Below are positions 36,298 through 48,656 of a DNA stretch of 64,000 nucleotides, one piece after another. Made by a program: the position numbers and the translations under genes. Each line of letters starts with the position of its first letter. Within the stretch, counting starts at the first letter, position 1. The DNA comes from Metallyticus violacea. Lineage: Eukaryota > Arthropoda > Insecta > Mantodea > Metallyticidae. The stretch spans positions 72,323,001 to 72,387,000 of the forward strand of contig CM060831.1 in the NCBI GenBank assembly GCA_030762175.1, in the 5' to 3' direction. The notes below the pieces were generated by a model that ran no database searches, had not been told where the DNA came from, and worked only from the letters and a program-made list of their open reading frames with translations.

Positions 36298-36569
36298 GTT
36301 TTTTAATGGTGTTTAATGCCCGTTTTTACTACTGAGGCACCATAGGTGGACACTGATGATGCATGAGATGAAATGATATACTGGGAAAGGATTTTTTTTT
36401 AAGGGAGGAAGGCCTAAGTTTAAGGTAACTCCCCTGCATTTGCCACCTATGAGGACTGAGGAAAATCTGGAAAAAACCTCAGTCAGGGAGGACGGTCCAG
36501 GCGGGATTCGAACCCCAGACCTCCCGCTCACGAGTCCGCGCCTTAACGACCTCGGCCATCCATGGCGGT
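36298..36569 (-). mobile_element. tRNA-derived SINE (family 1)
   Basis: Minus-strand copy with well-kept head: B box 'GGGGTTCGAATCCCGCC' and A-box region 'GATGGCCGAGGTCGTTAAGG'. The tail is at the left ('TTTTTTAATGGTGTTTAATG' on the plus strand). The 72-codon frame across it is an artefact common to family-1 copies. Confidence 0.92.
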
Positions 36570-36571
36570 AA

Positions 36572-36612
36572 ACACGAGTGAGTGAGTGAGTGTGTGAGTG
36601 TGTGAGTGTGCA
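36572..36612 (+). repeat. (GTGA)/(GTGTGA) simple repeat
   Basis: GAGT and GTGTGAGT units directly after the SINE head, then 'GCACGCGGGCGCG'. Confidence 0.85.
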
Positions 36613-37217
36613 CGCGGGCGCGTTACTGCACTTGTGCTATGTATCAGTTATTATATAACCAGTAGGCCGATTTTCAGGACTGTTATTGGGCAGATATCTA
36701 AAGTAAATGTGTTTAGTCGCATACATGATTAATATCTCATAAACGAGTTTAAACTACACACAGCCATTAAGTGCTTCAAAGTGAACTTAAAAAACTGGTT
36801 CAATGCAAAATGAACAACATGAACGAAAACGTACCTTTTAAATAGGGGAAACTCTACAAAATATTAACGAAAATTATTAACTTCTCGCAGAAATCACTTC
36901 CAAAAATTAGAATAAGTGGGAAGTTTGAAATGTAGAGGAAAACATTAGCAATAAAATCAAATATATTACGGTTACCGTATTTGGCCGTACCAAAAAGAGC
37001 ACGGTGGTCGTAAAATATCACGCAGATGGACAAGGTTTATAACAAAACAACGATAGTTAAAATAGAAATTATTCAGTTTCTACTTGTAAAGCAAAAATAT
37101 TTATCTGAAGAGTGACAATTATTAAAATATCACTTATAATGTTTTGTCATTGAGATATATGCATTTATAAAGTAAGGAGAATACATTAATATTTCTATAG
37201 CCTAATAGTATTTACGA
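36613..37217. other. No gene recognised
   Basis: AT-rich spacer. Confidence 0.6.
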
Positions 37218-37552
37218 CCACCCTTTGGTCTAGTAGTGAGCGCTGCTGACCGCTAGCCCGGGTTCGATTCCTGGTACCTGCTTAGAACTTTTTCTAAGTT
37301 AGGAAGGTGTGGAACGGGGTCCACCCAGCCTTATGAGAACAACTAGGAAGCTGCCTGATGGAAAGGTGGCGTTCCCCGACCACAAAAACCGCATGATAGG
37401 CGACCGGTGGGGTTTCGGCATGCTGATCACATGCCCCTCTGCAACTCTGCCCGCTATCAATAAAGTCGTAAGACGGAGGTAGAGGATGCAGAGGACGCCG
37501 CGGTAGGCCTAGGCTCACCCCGGGCTGTAGCGCCAAATTAGAAGAAGAAGAA
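37218..37552 (+). mobile_element. tRNA-derived SINE (family 3)
   Basis: The head contains 'GGTCTAGTAGTGAGCGCTGC' (A box) and 'CCGGGTTCGATTCCTGG' (perfect B box). The body is GC-rich ('CGACCGGTGGGGTTTCGGCA', 'GGTAGAGGATGCAGAGGACG') and ends in (AGA)n. A likely imperfect target duplication TATTTACGA / TATTTATGA lies at 37209-37217 and 37553-37561. A second copy in inverse orientation lies at 45255-45562. Confidence 0.88.
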
Positions 37553-37561
37553 TATTTATGA

Positions 37562-40451
37562 TAATTTATAATTGTGTTACATTATAAACGAGTTTCATGA
37601 ACTATTTTTATACCCTGAATTATAAAGAGATATTAATAAAATAAATGTAATATTAATGTCTATTCTATAATGAACTACTCTAAAATCAACATCTCTTTTA
37701 TTATGCTAATGACGTCAATAGAGTTCATTTTCTATTGCTGTTAGCGAAGATGGATTTTCCGCAAGAAATTTTAGCAGAAAAGGCTGATTTGTCATTAATA
37801 AGCACAGAATCTTAGGATGCACAAGAGATGTTCATTAATTGAATAAATAGTAAAACTATTAAGAATATTTCAGAACAGGTTAATATTATTAAATTTAACT
37901 AAATCATTTGGTGACTAATATTAACTTATATTACTTTTTGCAACAATGTAATTTTGTGTCCTGAAATGAATATGAATTATTGATTTTGTTTTCAGTACTA
38001 CATAAATTATTTTATTAATATTATCGTTATATAATATTTAGTGTTGACAGCATTTTAGCATCTGTCATTTAAATACAAAAATTCACTTACTGTTAAATGT
38101 TTTGTTTTAATTTTGATAAAGTGTTTTTATTTTACCTTAAACAGTTACAAAATACTATTTATATAGTTATTTTCTTAGATTACTCTTGTTTCTATGATAT
38201 AATAGCAAACATATACTTCTAGTAAAAACATTAAATTTTAGTTCTGAATCCTCCTTAAGAATTTGGGAATTTTGATCTACGAGCCCGGGGTAGCTACTTG
38301 AAGTATTTCGATAGTACTGCGGCACTGGAGAACGAGCTTCTAATCCTACATGGTATGTGTATCACTGTTTTGCATTATAATGTGGATCGGCTGGAGTTGG
38401 TGGTTGTGTAATGTCATCTGGCAAATAGGGTTTGCGGTGCCGTAGGATATATGCATCCTCCTACGAGAAATAAAAAGTTTCCATATAGCCTGGCCTGCTT
38501 TAAGATTCTCTTATATACATAAACGTTGTAACTAGTTACCCTTTTTAATAAAAATGAACATGCGCTGCAAATAGCATATGAGAGCATGAAAGTTATAATC
38601 TTTTTCAGTATACTTACGGTAGAATGGGGTAATGCGAGTGATTAAACAGCGATGTCAGTTTATATTCTAAGTGATTTGTGCTGTATAACTATTGCCTTTT
38701 CAACTCGGTGTGATGTTTTTTGCTTTTTGCTCATTGTTTTCTAACTTTCTGTATCTACAATGAACTTACTCAATCGCAGATTACATAAAGCTAACTTCAA
38801 AATTCTCAACTCTTATTTTATAACTATCAAGAATTATTATGAGACTTTAAATGTAAAAACCAAAATAACTATATGCATCTGTCATTGTTAATGATACGGC
38901 TCGCTGAACGATAATTGAAATTTCCCTCTTGATCAAACGTCATCTATTGTTTCGATCTGTTAGATTTAGTATTATAGTTATGTCAAATAATGTGTTATTA
39001 TTTACTCAATTGCGAGATGACTTTTCCAATATTTGTGACAAATATTCTCTGGGGTTATTGTTATGATATAATGAGATTGAAAATAATTACCTACAACACC
39101 CATTATTTGCACTATTTTACAGTTTTGACGTCATATGCTAACATCTGTGTAATTGACCTATGAAACCGCCAACGTTTAATTTTAATCAAATATTTTCTGA
39201 AGGTATTTTTTAATGCAATGAAGGTAGTTATAAAGCTTTTACTGCTTTTTATAGGTGAATAATATTTGATTTATTGATTGTATCGGCTACGATTAGCCGA
39301 CCCAAGTGAAAAACAAACAATAGAAGGTAAATGGTGATATATGAAAAAGAATATAGTAACATTGTATAGAATGAACTTGCCTAAGGGGGCTGAGTAAATA
39401 CTTTTAAAAACTGTTGCGTAACTTTTGGGAAAATCGTTCAATTAGAAACATATAATACAAAGAAATTAACAGGAGGTAATATTTATGAATATTGAAAATG
39501 TTACTTTACATCAGCAGCAGAGTAAACGATTCCTGTGATATGCAGCATTCATATGTTACAAAAGTAAATTTTCTAATGCGTATTCTGTGCACAATGTTAT
39601 CACACTGCTCCGGTATCGTATATTAAAAAAAAACAAAGCTTGTTAATATATGGATTTTAGGTTAGGTTAGAACATAATCTGCAATTTTAGGGAATAAGCG
39701 AATAATTGTCTAAAATAGTTATTACAAATATAATGTGTTAACAAAGGGAAAGAACTCTAAAAAAGCAAAACCCACACAGATGAACCAACTTTTAAATTAA
39801 TATAACGGTAAATACAAACATAGCATAATGTGAATGAAAGAAAATTCATGCGTTTCATGAAAATTTTGAATTAAAGAATTTTCACTTGTGCTACTAAAAA
39901 TATAGTCCTTGCATAATAGACCATACACTTTGTACCTTACTTTAATATGTTTCAGTTCCTTCAAATTCCCTAAGAGCATCAAGAAAATTGCGTAAACTCA
40001 TCTTTCAGCAAGACGGTGCACCTCCTCCTAAGAGGTTGCTGAAAATAATTTTTAGTTGCAACAGGGTGCAATTATTTGACTATCAAGTGCAATAGAATAA
40101 TTCCTATTGAATATTTCAATGAAAAGTATTTGCTGATACATATTACTTCAAGATTAAGAAGGTTGATCTGAATGAGTTGCTAATACTTTATGAGTTTTGT
40201 AGAATTTGCAATGTATAGATGAAACAATACAAAAGGTTAAATAATACTTGTTTTAAATTAACCACATATTCGCACTTTCTGAACCATTACAATCATTTAA
40301 TAAAATTAAATATGGAATATTCTTTTTCTAGGTAAAAAGTGGTTTCTATAGGTCAGCTGCATCGTTAATGTTCCATACATTCAGTAATTTTAAAATTGTA
40401 TCATTTGCTTTAAATACAGCAATGAGCTATTACTATATAGCTATATAGCTC
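37562..40451. other. AT-rich DNA, no gene recognised
   Basis: Nearly 3 kb without a readable family. Full palindromic TGACGTCA sites occur at 37710-37717 and 39126-39133, which is not remarkable at this density. Confidence 0.6.
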
Positions 40452-40610
40452 GGATTCCTTGGCACATTAAAGCTATCGGGCATTTACCTTCTAAGGGTAA
40501 GGAAAAACTCCAAATAAAACCTTACCCAGACAGCTTAACCTGATCGGGATTCCAACTCAGGACCTGCGGATTAATAGTCGAAAACGCTACCCATATATCA
40601 TGGAGGCGAT
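40452..40610 (-). mobile_element. tRNA-derived SINE (family 2)
   Basis: Inverse-orientation partner of 12108-12300. On the minus strand the head 'ATGGGTAGCGTTTTCGACTA' and B-box-like 'GAGTTGGAATCCCGATCAGG' are followed by 'CTGTCTGGGTAAGGTTTTAT' and 'GGAGTTTTTCCTTACCCTTA'. The B box is better preserved here than in the other copy. Confidence 0.72.
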
Positions 40611-41907
40611 CTGTCAGATGTTGTTTTTTAATACATAAAGTAATTGTCTATTTCAATAAATTTCACAATTTGTTCTTTATATTTATATAAAATATAAAAT
40701 ATTAATTTTACAGTGACAGATTTTTTTTAAAAATATGTCGTTACCCTTAATTTTTTCATTATTTAGAAAATTTTATAAACTGTTTCTGGTAAAATGCAAT
40801 TTATAATGTTCTACTTAAAGATAAATCTGTTTCATTCGTACAAATGTACAACGCTTGTATCTTTGTATTGGTAGATCGTTATCAAATAAAAGGTGTGTTG
40901 TTTTAAGTAATATCAAATATATTCATTAACATTAATAAATTCAATTGTTTTATAACCTCAACAACTAACAGTATATATGAAATAGCTGGATTTTGCCTTC
41001 CATATAAAAATCTTTTTTGGAGATATGGAATATTGCTAATGACATCGAGGATGCAAATGTTGGATATTATTAAAACAAATGAGCCAAGTATGGTTCCCGA
41101 TTAATATATCTTAAATGCTGAGATATTTTCATTATTCCTTTTATCCCAAAACGTAAATTCACAATTACTTCTAATTTGACATAATTGTAGAAAAATATCA
41201 TAAGCTGTTATGTACTTTTTCAAGTTACTGTAATGTATACCTTTTCCAGCTCATTTTGTGTCATATATTTTGATTCTGAATCTCTTGTTTCCTAATTACG
41301 GTTCTAAATGCTCTAGACATTATTTATATATGCATTAAAATTAAATACATTTATTTCATAGTTTGCCTGCGTTGTTCTTTTCAACCAAAAGTGTGCATTC
41401 TGCTACAAATATTCATGGACCAAAGGTCATTTTCTTTAAAAATTGTGGCGCTCGTAATATTTTTAAAACATTTCAATTGAAGGCTCTTTATATGAGAGTA
41501 AATTTTGAAATATTGAAAAATGTTATTACCCTTAGAGCTAGTTGTATAAAGAGTTAACTAGAATTTAGGGCATAGAATGAATTATCAGTTATGCTTAACT
41601 TGGAAATGTTGGTTATACAAACATAAGTTTTAGTTTCGTCTTAACCTAAAATTAAATCTAACTTGCGACTTCAAGTTAAAACACTAACTAGAGTTTAGTA
41701 ATTAATTACGATTATTTTAATTTCGTGTAGATAAAATTTCCCTTTTCATTTCAGGGTAATAAATACAGAGAGTGTTCCGATCAATTGTACGTTGTTTTAT
41801 ATACAAGCGGTATATTGTACAGATTTCTGATTATTCTGACATCTCATTCAAAGATGAATTTCACTGTGATCCTCTGTATTTCACGAAAAAAATAATCCGT
41901 TTCTAGA
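40611..41907. other. AT-rich DNA, no gene recognised
   Basis: Only a 64-codon frame (41363-41557) with no recognised content. Confidence 0.6.
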
Positions 41908-42345
41908 ATGACAAAACTTCAAAATGCGATTTCGCTTAGCAAAAGATTACAGTCACAAACTAAGAGAAACCATGCTTTGAATTCGGTGTTCATGATACTA
42001 TTAAGGTTTCATGAGACTAATAGCTTTCAAATAGTTATTAGAGTGGAGAAAGAAACGACCAATAGAGTCATCCATAAAGTTACTAGAGCAATAGCAGTTC
42101 TGAGACCTCAGTTCATTAAAATGCCAACCGAAGAGAGTGATGTAAGGAAATGGATGCAACATTTGCAACTTTCCTACAGTTTTAGGTGCTATAAAGTGCA
42201 CACACAATCCATCATATCACCTGGGGTTACAATGCAGAAGTGTTCAGAGCCTCTTTGGCAACCCCCCCCCCCTAGTTATGTCCCTTATTCTTATTTGAGA
42301 TCGAATTTATTTTTTTTCAATTATTCCATAATATTTTTGCACTAG
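41908..42345 (+). mobile_element. PIF/Harbinger (HARBI1-like) transposase relic
   Basis: An ATG-started frame of 145 codons. Residues about 25-45 ('LNSVFMILLRFHETNSFQIV') match the helix-turn-helix approach of HARBI1. 'TTNRVIHKVTRAIAVLRPQF' followed by 'IKMPTEESDVRK' matches the VSRVVH.VTRAIA.LRP..I.MP signature. 'KVHTQSIISPG' aligns with the first catalytic block (ID.THI.I..P), where the Asp is lost. The rest of the DDE domain is absent. A short segment expected between 'FQIVI' and 'TTNRVIH' is shortened. The frame is unusually free of stops for a relic. After about 42240 the sequence (C12 tract, AT-rich) no longer matches. Confidence 0.85.
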
Positions 42346-44917
42346 AACAGTAATAATATTCTTCTCACGTTTGTTAAAAATTTAGGTTGAACATTAACTC
42401 GCTCTAAACACAAATGTCTGTATTATTTCGCGATGATGCCATAGGTTAAAACGGTTATTACAAACTCGAATTATTACAAACAGAAATGATGACTAACCTC
42501 AAATTACTTTTTAAATTATAGTTAAAAGTAATCTCCAGTTATCATCTATTATACAACTGAGCTTTAGTTCTTTTCAAAATATGTCCTTTAGCATTTTGGT
42601 ATAGTGAACACAAACAAACAACGTTAGTAGTTTTGTAGTTTTACATTTCTTAGGACTCTTGCAGAGAATATGGAGGACCGCTAAGCATGATCTATGCACT
42701 GACTTCTATAGGATATCTTTCTTCATAGCTAGGTAGAGGAGTGAAAACTAATTCACTTACACAGTCTTGAGTTGCTGCTGTTAAAATCTTGTGATTAGAC
42801 GCCCAAACTTACTCATTACGTTGAGGAACTCCAAATATGTAGCTCAAGGATATGTTATTTCCTCGTTCTAATCTTAATATTTCTCTCCCATCCGGTAAAC
42901 TAATGCTACACTTTAGGAAAACAGCCTTATGCTTTCATAGCGTGTAGCTTAAAGCTCGGAAAGGGAGAGAATAAAAATTAAAGCGGAAATTCTGAAATGA
43001 GAAACAGCATATTTAAAACAAGCAGTGAGAACAGTGAAGAAAATTCTGACATAGATATAACGTGGGTAGAAAGTAATAAAGCTAATTGAAATCGAATCAG
43101 TCCATCAGTTTATTTCTTGCATTGTATGGTATTGTGCTACAGGGAACTAATTGCATTACATGAACATCAAGCGTTGATGCACTGCTCTGTTTCTAATGTT
43201 AATGTTGAATTATATAGCAGTATGTTGGAGTAAAAGCAATTAGAAACGGCTGTTTTTAATTGCCTGCTGTTGTTTTACAATCGATATGAAGTGAGATGAT
43301 AGATTGATACCTCACATTCTATCTTGCTTTATCGACAGATTGAAACCAGTGACTTTACCTACTAATATCAATGGTAATGGGCAATGAAAACTGTCAGGTA
43401 GAAGCTGAATTGAGACTAATTTAATTTCCTAAGAACTGTGCTATGAATAGATTTGCACTGTTTAAATATTCTCCATTTGGACACACAAAGAAACTTCTTG
43501 ATGGCAGTAGTAGTTTCAAGTTTGTTCTATAAACTTTGCTATCTTTTCTGGCTATAGTGCGTACAGCTAATTGCTGCCGTGTTTGAAAAAAAGAAAACTA
43601 CGGTTATCTAGCAGAATTTAAGTACTTGGTAAAGACAAAAGCAATAGAAATTAATAATGATATGAGAAACCATATAGAGGATTCATCGACGGTTTTAAAG
43701 GGCAGGAAAAGGGAGTTTTAGAAGTTAATTAATCATCTTCTTAGTATACCGGTACATTTAATTTCCAATTAAAAAGGCTACTATTGTAGAGAAAATAATT
43801 TATATTTTAATTATAATTACCGTAATTATTCTATTAATCTCCTGAACTATTTTAATTAATCATAATTTTATTTAAACTATTTAAGTTCATTTGTATACAA
43901 ATAGAAACAAACTCTCTTTTCAACACAGTCATACACCTTTGACTTAGTTTCTCACATTTTCTTATTCAATTCCTATAAGAGCTATATAAATTAAAATTTA
44001 CATCTTATTATTTTAAATAATTTCTTAATTATTAGTTAATTATAAATTAATTATAAAATAAAAACATATTCCTATAAGTAATGTGAATTTTAAGTTATTA
44101 TTTTTCAAAATATCTATCGTTAAATTTGCATTTAAAAGATATTTACAAAATCTATTCAAAAGATTTTAACTAATCTGGATAATTATTTATCTATTATAAA
44201 AATAAATATAAATGTATAAAGCATATTTCAAAAATGTGAACAGTAAAAATGTGAAGCAAAATTATATTCTGAAATTTTAATTACAAACACATTTTTTCAT
44301 TATGAAATTAAATATTCGGTTTCTATTTAGCGGTGGGTAATACTGAAATTCAGATTGTTAGCTTCTCAAAAGACGGTCTTGGTAAAGTTTCATTAAATTA
44401 TCTTTAAATATGTGGAAGTTATGATATAAAATGTTGTGAAAAAATTAATAATAAAAGACTGACAAATACACAGATGTGACGGCAGTTCTAAAATGCAGTT
44501 TTCAGTAGCTCTTTGCTGTGTTGGTTATCTTTAAATGCATATTTTATTGCAATATTTCACGTTTCTTTTATGCACGTTTGGTTGTTATTCACCAAAACAC
44601 GAAAGGAAATTACTTAAAATAACAATAGACAGTTTCTTTCGGTTTGCAACAGGTCTCCACAGGTTCGACACACTATCAGAATAATACAAATGCAGCGACA
44701 GCGTCAAATTTAAACTAAAAATTAGGAATAATTAAGGCCCTCAAGTAAGAAAAAGGTGTTAGATGTGACAACAAACTGAAAGTCTGTCAATTTTGTAGAT
44801 AATATGGAAGCCAATATCTACCTCATCTTAGAAATGACATATATAACATTCAACAATTTTTATCTAAATGGCTCTATTGCGTTTTGATGGGTAAATTGTG
44901 CATTAAACATTTAAGTT
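42346..44917. other. AT-rich DNA, no gene recognised
   Basis: No family or long repeat. 43750-44330 is extremely AT-rich. Confidence 0.6.
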
Positions 44918-45197
44918 CTTTTTAATAGTGTTTAACGCCCGTTTTTACTACTGAGGCACCACAGGCGGTGAACACTGATGATACATGAGATGAAATGATA
45001 TATTGGGAAAGAATTTTTTAAGTAAGGGAACGTTCCAGGCCTAAATTCAGGGTACCTGCCGACATTTCCAATTTATGAGGACTGAGGAAAACCCGAAAAA
45101 AAACACCTCATCAGGGAGGACGGTCCTGGCGGGATTCGAACCCCCAACCTCCCGCTCACAAGTCCGCGTCATAACGACCTCGGCCACCCGTGGCGGT
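44918..45197 (-). mobile_element. tRNA-derived SINE (family 1)
   Basis: Minus-strand copy with head 'CCGCCACGGGTGGCCGAGGT' (right edge) and B box 'GGGGGTTCGAATCCCGCC'. The body is well conserved. It lies 60 bp from a family-3 SINE. Confidence 0.92.
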
Positions 45198-45254
45198 TTT
45201 TGAGTTTGGTGATACGATACTAGAACATCATTTTCCCTGCGGTGCACACACAAG

Positions 45255-45562
45255 GCCTTGGAAATTCTGTTCCTCCTTCCCTTAGCATGACAGTCCTAGT
45301 AGTACCTTGGCTGACCTTAGCGATTACTGCATCCTCTACCTGTCTTACGACATCATAGATAAAGGAAAGTATTGTAGGCGGGCATGTTGTCAGTTTCGAG
45401 ACAGAAGGACGCCACCTCTATATCAAGAACTTCCCCAATTGTCCTCATAAGTCTGGGCGGACATCGTTCCAGCCTTCCTAGCTTAGAGGATTTCCAAATA
45501 TGAACTGAGGATCGAATACAGGACTTCTTGTCCAATCAGTAACGCTAGCCACTAGACAAAAA
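45255..45562 (-). mobile_element. tRNA-derived SINE (family 3)
   Basis: On the minus strand the head 'TTGTCTAGTGGCTAGCGTTA' (A box) and 'CCTGTATTCGATCCTCAG' (B box) are followed by 'AGCTAGGAAGGCTGGAACGA', 'GAGGTGGCGTCC' and 'GACAGGTAGAGGATGCAG', each with a counterpart in 37218-37552. The extreme 3' end differs from that copy. Confidence 0.8.
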
Positions 45563-46817
45563 ATATTCTGTTAGATGTAACTATTTTAAATTTCGTTTAT
45601 TATTTAATTTGGTTTCACACAAACTTTCAATTGTATGCTAATGCACATTCAGAGCCTCAGAAGTCCATTAAGCTACCTATTTTATCGTTCAAACTTCATA
45701 GGAATGCTGATTGGTGCTATTAATTTTATTATTCATGGTATTGTCTATAATGAAATAAAAGAAAACAATACTGTCTAAGTACGCAAACCAATATTCATTA
45801 GAAAATGGAGTCATTTTTGGTCTATTATTTCTTGGTGATATTGAGAAAAATTGGGATATCTTTATATGGGAATTATTATTGGATGGAAAAGCAGATCCAG
45901 GATAAAAGGCCACAGTGCCAACAAACAGATTTGAGGATATAAGAATTATAATAAGATAAAGGACAAGATACACCCGATAGGCTAGACCTTTTGGTGATAA
46001 ACTTGCAGTTTTTCAGAAAGTACGGCACTATTTATTGACAACTGAAAAAAATAAGATAACTAATGATTCTCTAAATATTTATGTATTAAAACAGAAGTAT
46101 GGTATAAAACTATTTTGGTTATACGATGCTAAGTCAATTCATGTCAGCAGAAAGTCGTATGGTCTAATCACAAATATCTTGAATTGAATGTAATAAAAAT
46201 ATCTAGAAATATTATAATAATAATTTCTTTATCAGTACCGAGAGAGAAGAAAAACTTAATCAGAAATAAATCGCAGCGATGGACACAATGAAGGAAAAAA
46301 GGATTGAAATACCCAATAAGGTGAACCCTTCTGTATTAGGAAGAATATGTTCATTATTTGCCTTCAGAAACGAAATATGTATAGTGAGGTATGGCTCCAA
46401 AAAGAAAATAAGTAGCCTTTCATTCTCATTAGCACAATGCATCATGAAAAAGACATTGATCAAGTTCGCGTCAAAAAAAAGTCGGAGATAATAAAGTTCT
46501 AACACTGAACAAAGGGTTGTGTAGATCAAATGGAAAAGAAGATTCGATATTACAACTGCGAGAGACAAACAAAGACATGAACTTTAGGCATTGTGGATGA
46601 ATAAGGTGGATATGAACACCTAACTTTTGCAAACAACTGATGCCATGCAAGAGTGTGGTTAATTATACAAATATAGAAAAGTATCATGATATTTGTTAAG
46701 TGAAAAAATATTATAACAACTGTAAAGAACTTTTTGCTTGTAAGAGCAATAGTGCAAAGTAATGGAACATGAGAAAATGTATAAACGTCATTTGTATAGG
46801 CATTACATTTTACTATT
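45563..46817. other. No gene recognised
   Basis: Several frames of 70-104 codons on both strands (for example 45973-45689 minus and 46568-46260 minus) are AT-driven and unrecognised. Confidence 0.5.
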
Positions 46818-47070
46818 AAGGACGGAGAAGCACTTTTCAGTACTTCAGCCTCCAATGTGTGCATTCCAAAAGGAACACTGAGTTAAGGCAGACACCAGGG
46901 ACGGTGAGGCATAGATATAGACGAGGTCCCTAACATTGTTTCCAGACCGATAACCTGACGCTGGTCAAAGAATTGGAGTTTCTTAGAAGAGTCGGTCCCA
47001 TACGAAATGTTCCAAAGCGCAAGCCACTGTTGCACCGCACACCTTGTCTTGACACTTTGGACCCTGTTAC
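46818..47070 (+). repeat. Unknown interspersed repeat, copy 2
   Basis: Partner of 18536-18795: 'TTCAGTACTTCAGCC', 'CATTGTTTCCAGACCGATAA', 'GTTCCAAAGCGCAAGCCACT' and 'GCACCGCACACCTTGTC'. Divergence is substantial, so the family is old. Confidence 0.65.
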
Positions 47071-47683
47071 AATGGGAAAGCGGAAATTTCATTTGATTTG
47101 ATAACATGTGATTTTATCCATTTAAAGGGAGTAACTCATTTATTATGGGTCATTTAACTGCAGTCTGACTTGTTTTGTTAAGTATTCGTGATTGTCATGG
47201 TTTCTGATGAAAATAAGAGTAACTTTGCTGTGTCACATCTTATGAAATATTTAATTCTTTCAATTTATATTATTAAATGTCTGACCAACGAGCGTGAAAA
47301 AGAAATAAGCATTCAATTAATATTTTGTTCCACTCAAATAATGACCCATCGCACAGATATGCTAAGAAGTGTGATATCCGTTTATGACACAACATGATTG
47401 CTGGAGACCCTTAAACATCGGCAACATAAACGACAATAGACAAGAGTTTTGCTACAAATAAATTTTTAATTTTCCCAACATTAACGGTGCACTTATACAA
47501 GATGACCTCCACATAGCAAAGAAATTACAAAGTATTTACAGGATTCTCATATCAAATCTATTGCTCGGTCATGCAACGATCCTGATTTTGCAAATTTATT
47601 CATCATATTATTTCATATATTGTAATCAGTAATGTAGATATCATATATGTGTAATACGGCATAGTATTAACATGTGACTTGCA
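47071..47683. other. No gene recognised
   Basis: AT-rich. One 69-codon frame (47188-47397) unrecognised. Confidence 0.55.
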
Positions 47684-48544
47684 TGTCAACAAAAAAGAAA
47701 GTTGTTTGGTGTTTTTGGTTATGGTAGTTTGGAAAGCCACAAGGTCATAAAACTTTATACTAGAGGAGGGAACCCGAGGGTTACATGTGAAGCCCCCTTT
47801 TTAAAAGAACTTCCATTGTAAGGTTAATAAACTGAAGAACTTTTAAATCTGTTTGAAGTTTGACCCTGACAGGCAGCATTCTACTGTTAGTCTTTAAACT
47901 AGCCAATGCCAACAAAATATTTTAAACTTTCAAAAATAGTAAATGGCACGTGAGGCAGGTGAATTTGAACCAGCCAATGGTTAATGTATGTTTGAACTTT
48001 TAAAGATTAGCGCAAAACTTGCGCGTGCCTTTGTGACCCCTTTGGCCAACAGTCGCTTGATTTGAATTTAATTTATAAGGAAGAGCTTGCTATGCGGGAG
48101 TAAGCAGTTCTCAGTACGCAGTTATAAGATCTACACGCGGCAAGAGGCACTGTTGAGGCACACAGTTCACAGAAACAGCTCAGACAAGTTCTACTTCGAA
48201 CGCGGGCATGCATCAGTTAGGCAGTTTTAAGTTGATACTCAGCTGGGAAGCAGTTATCAATAATGCAGTTCAGTGCCCAGTTCCGAAACATCAGTTAAGC
48301 AGTTTTTAGTTTCACGCACCGCGACACGCATTTGTAAGTTTCACACGCGGCAACTAAGTTTATATTCGACTCAGTTATGTCTATCGTACGCAAAACACCA
48401 GAGGACGCGAGAGATTTTGAACATAATAAAAGCAATATAAATATATTGTCCTATTGAGTACCAATCAATAAAATAGAATAATTCACCCTGAGAACTTGTC
48501 TTTGAAGAATAGGCAACAACACCGAAGGGATTATTCATCCTTCA
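47684..48544 (+). mobile_element. Solo-like LTR of a retrotransposon, copy A
   Basis: Aligns along its length with 59477-58606 on the other strand. It begins TGT and ends TTCA, giving the TG...CA termini of LTRs. Shared blocks include 'GGTAGTTTGGAAAGCC', 'TTTGAACTTTTAAAGA', 'AAGCAGTTTT' and 'ACACCAGAGGACGCGA'. Immediately downstream is a primer-binding-site-like 'TTGG...' leader (separate entry), which fixes it as a 5' LTR in plus orientation. No gag, pol or second LTR follows. AATAAA occurs near the 3' end. The family could be Ty3-like; I cannot place it from the LTR alone. Confidence 0.78.
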
Positions 48545-48656
48545 AATTTGGTATCACAACGTGAGGCCACTCGACCTCAATAACAAATCGCTTCGAAATT
48601 GATGCCCAATCTGGGGTACTTAGCCGGCGCCTACTAAATCGCTTCATAGTTTACAA
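48545..48656 (+). mobile_element. Retrotransposon leader with two PBS-like units
   Basis: Right after the LTR come two ~50-bp tandem units. Each begins AAATT followed by a TGG-type primer-binding-site motif ('GGTATCACAACGTGAGGCC', 'TGATGCCCAATCTGGGG') and ends in 'AAATCGCTTC'. Copy B has four such units. A single PBS adjoining the LTR is the norm. Confidence 0.65.

Noticed and set aside
36313..36531. 72-codon frame 'SGRSGVRIPPGPSSLTEVFS'
   Set aside because: Lies inside a family-1 SINE and recurs with other copies; a reading of the tRNA-like head, not a protein gene.
45689..45973. Minus-strand 94-codon frame with a signal-peptide-like start
   Set aside because: AT-driven hydrophobic codons; no motif, no flanking gene signals.
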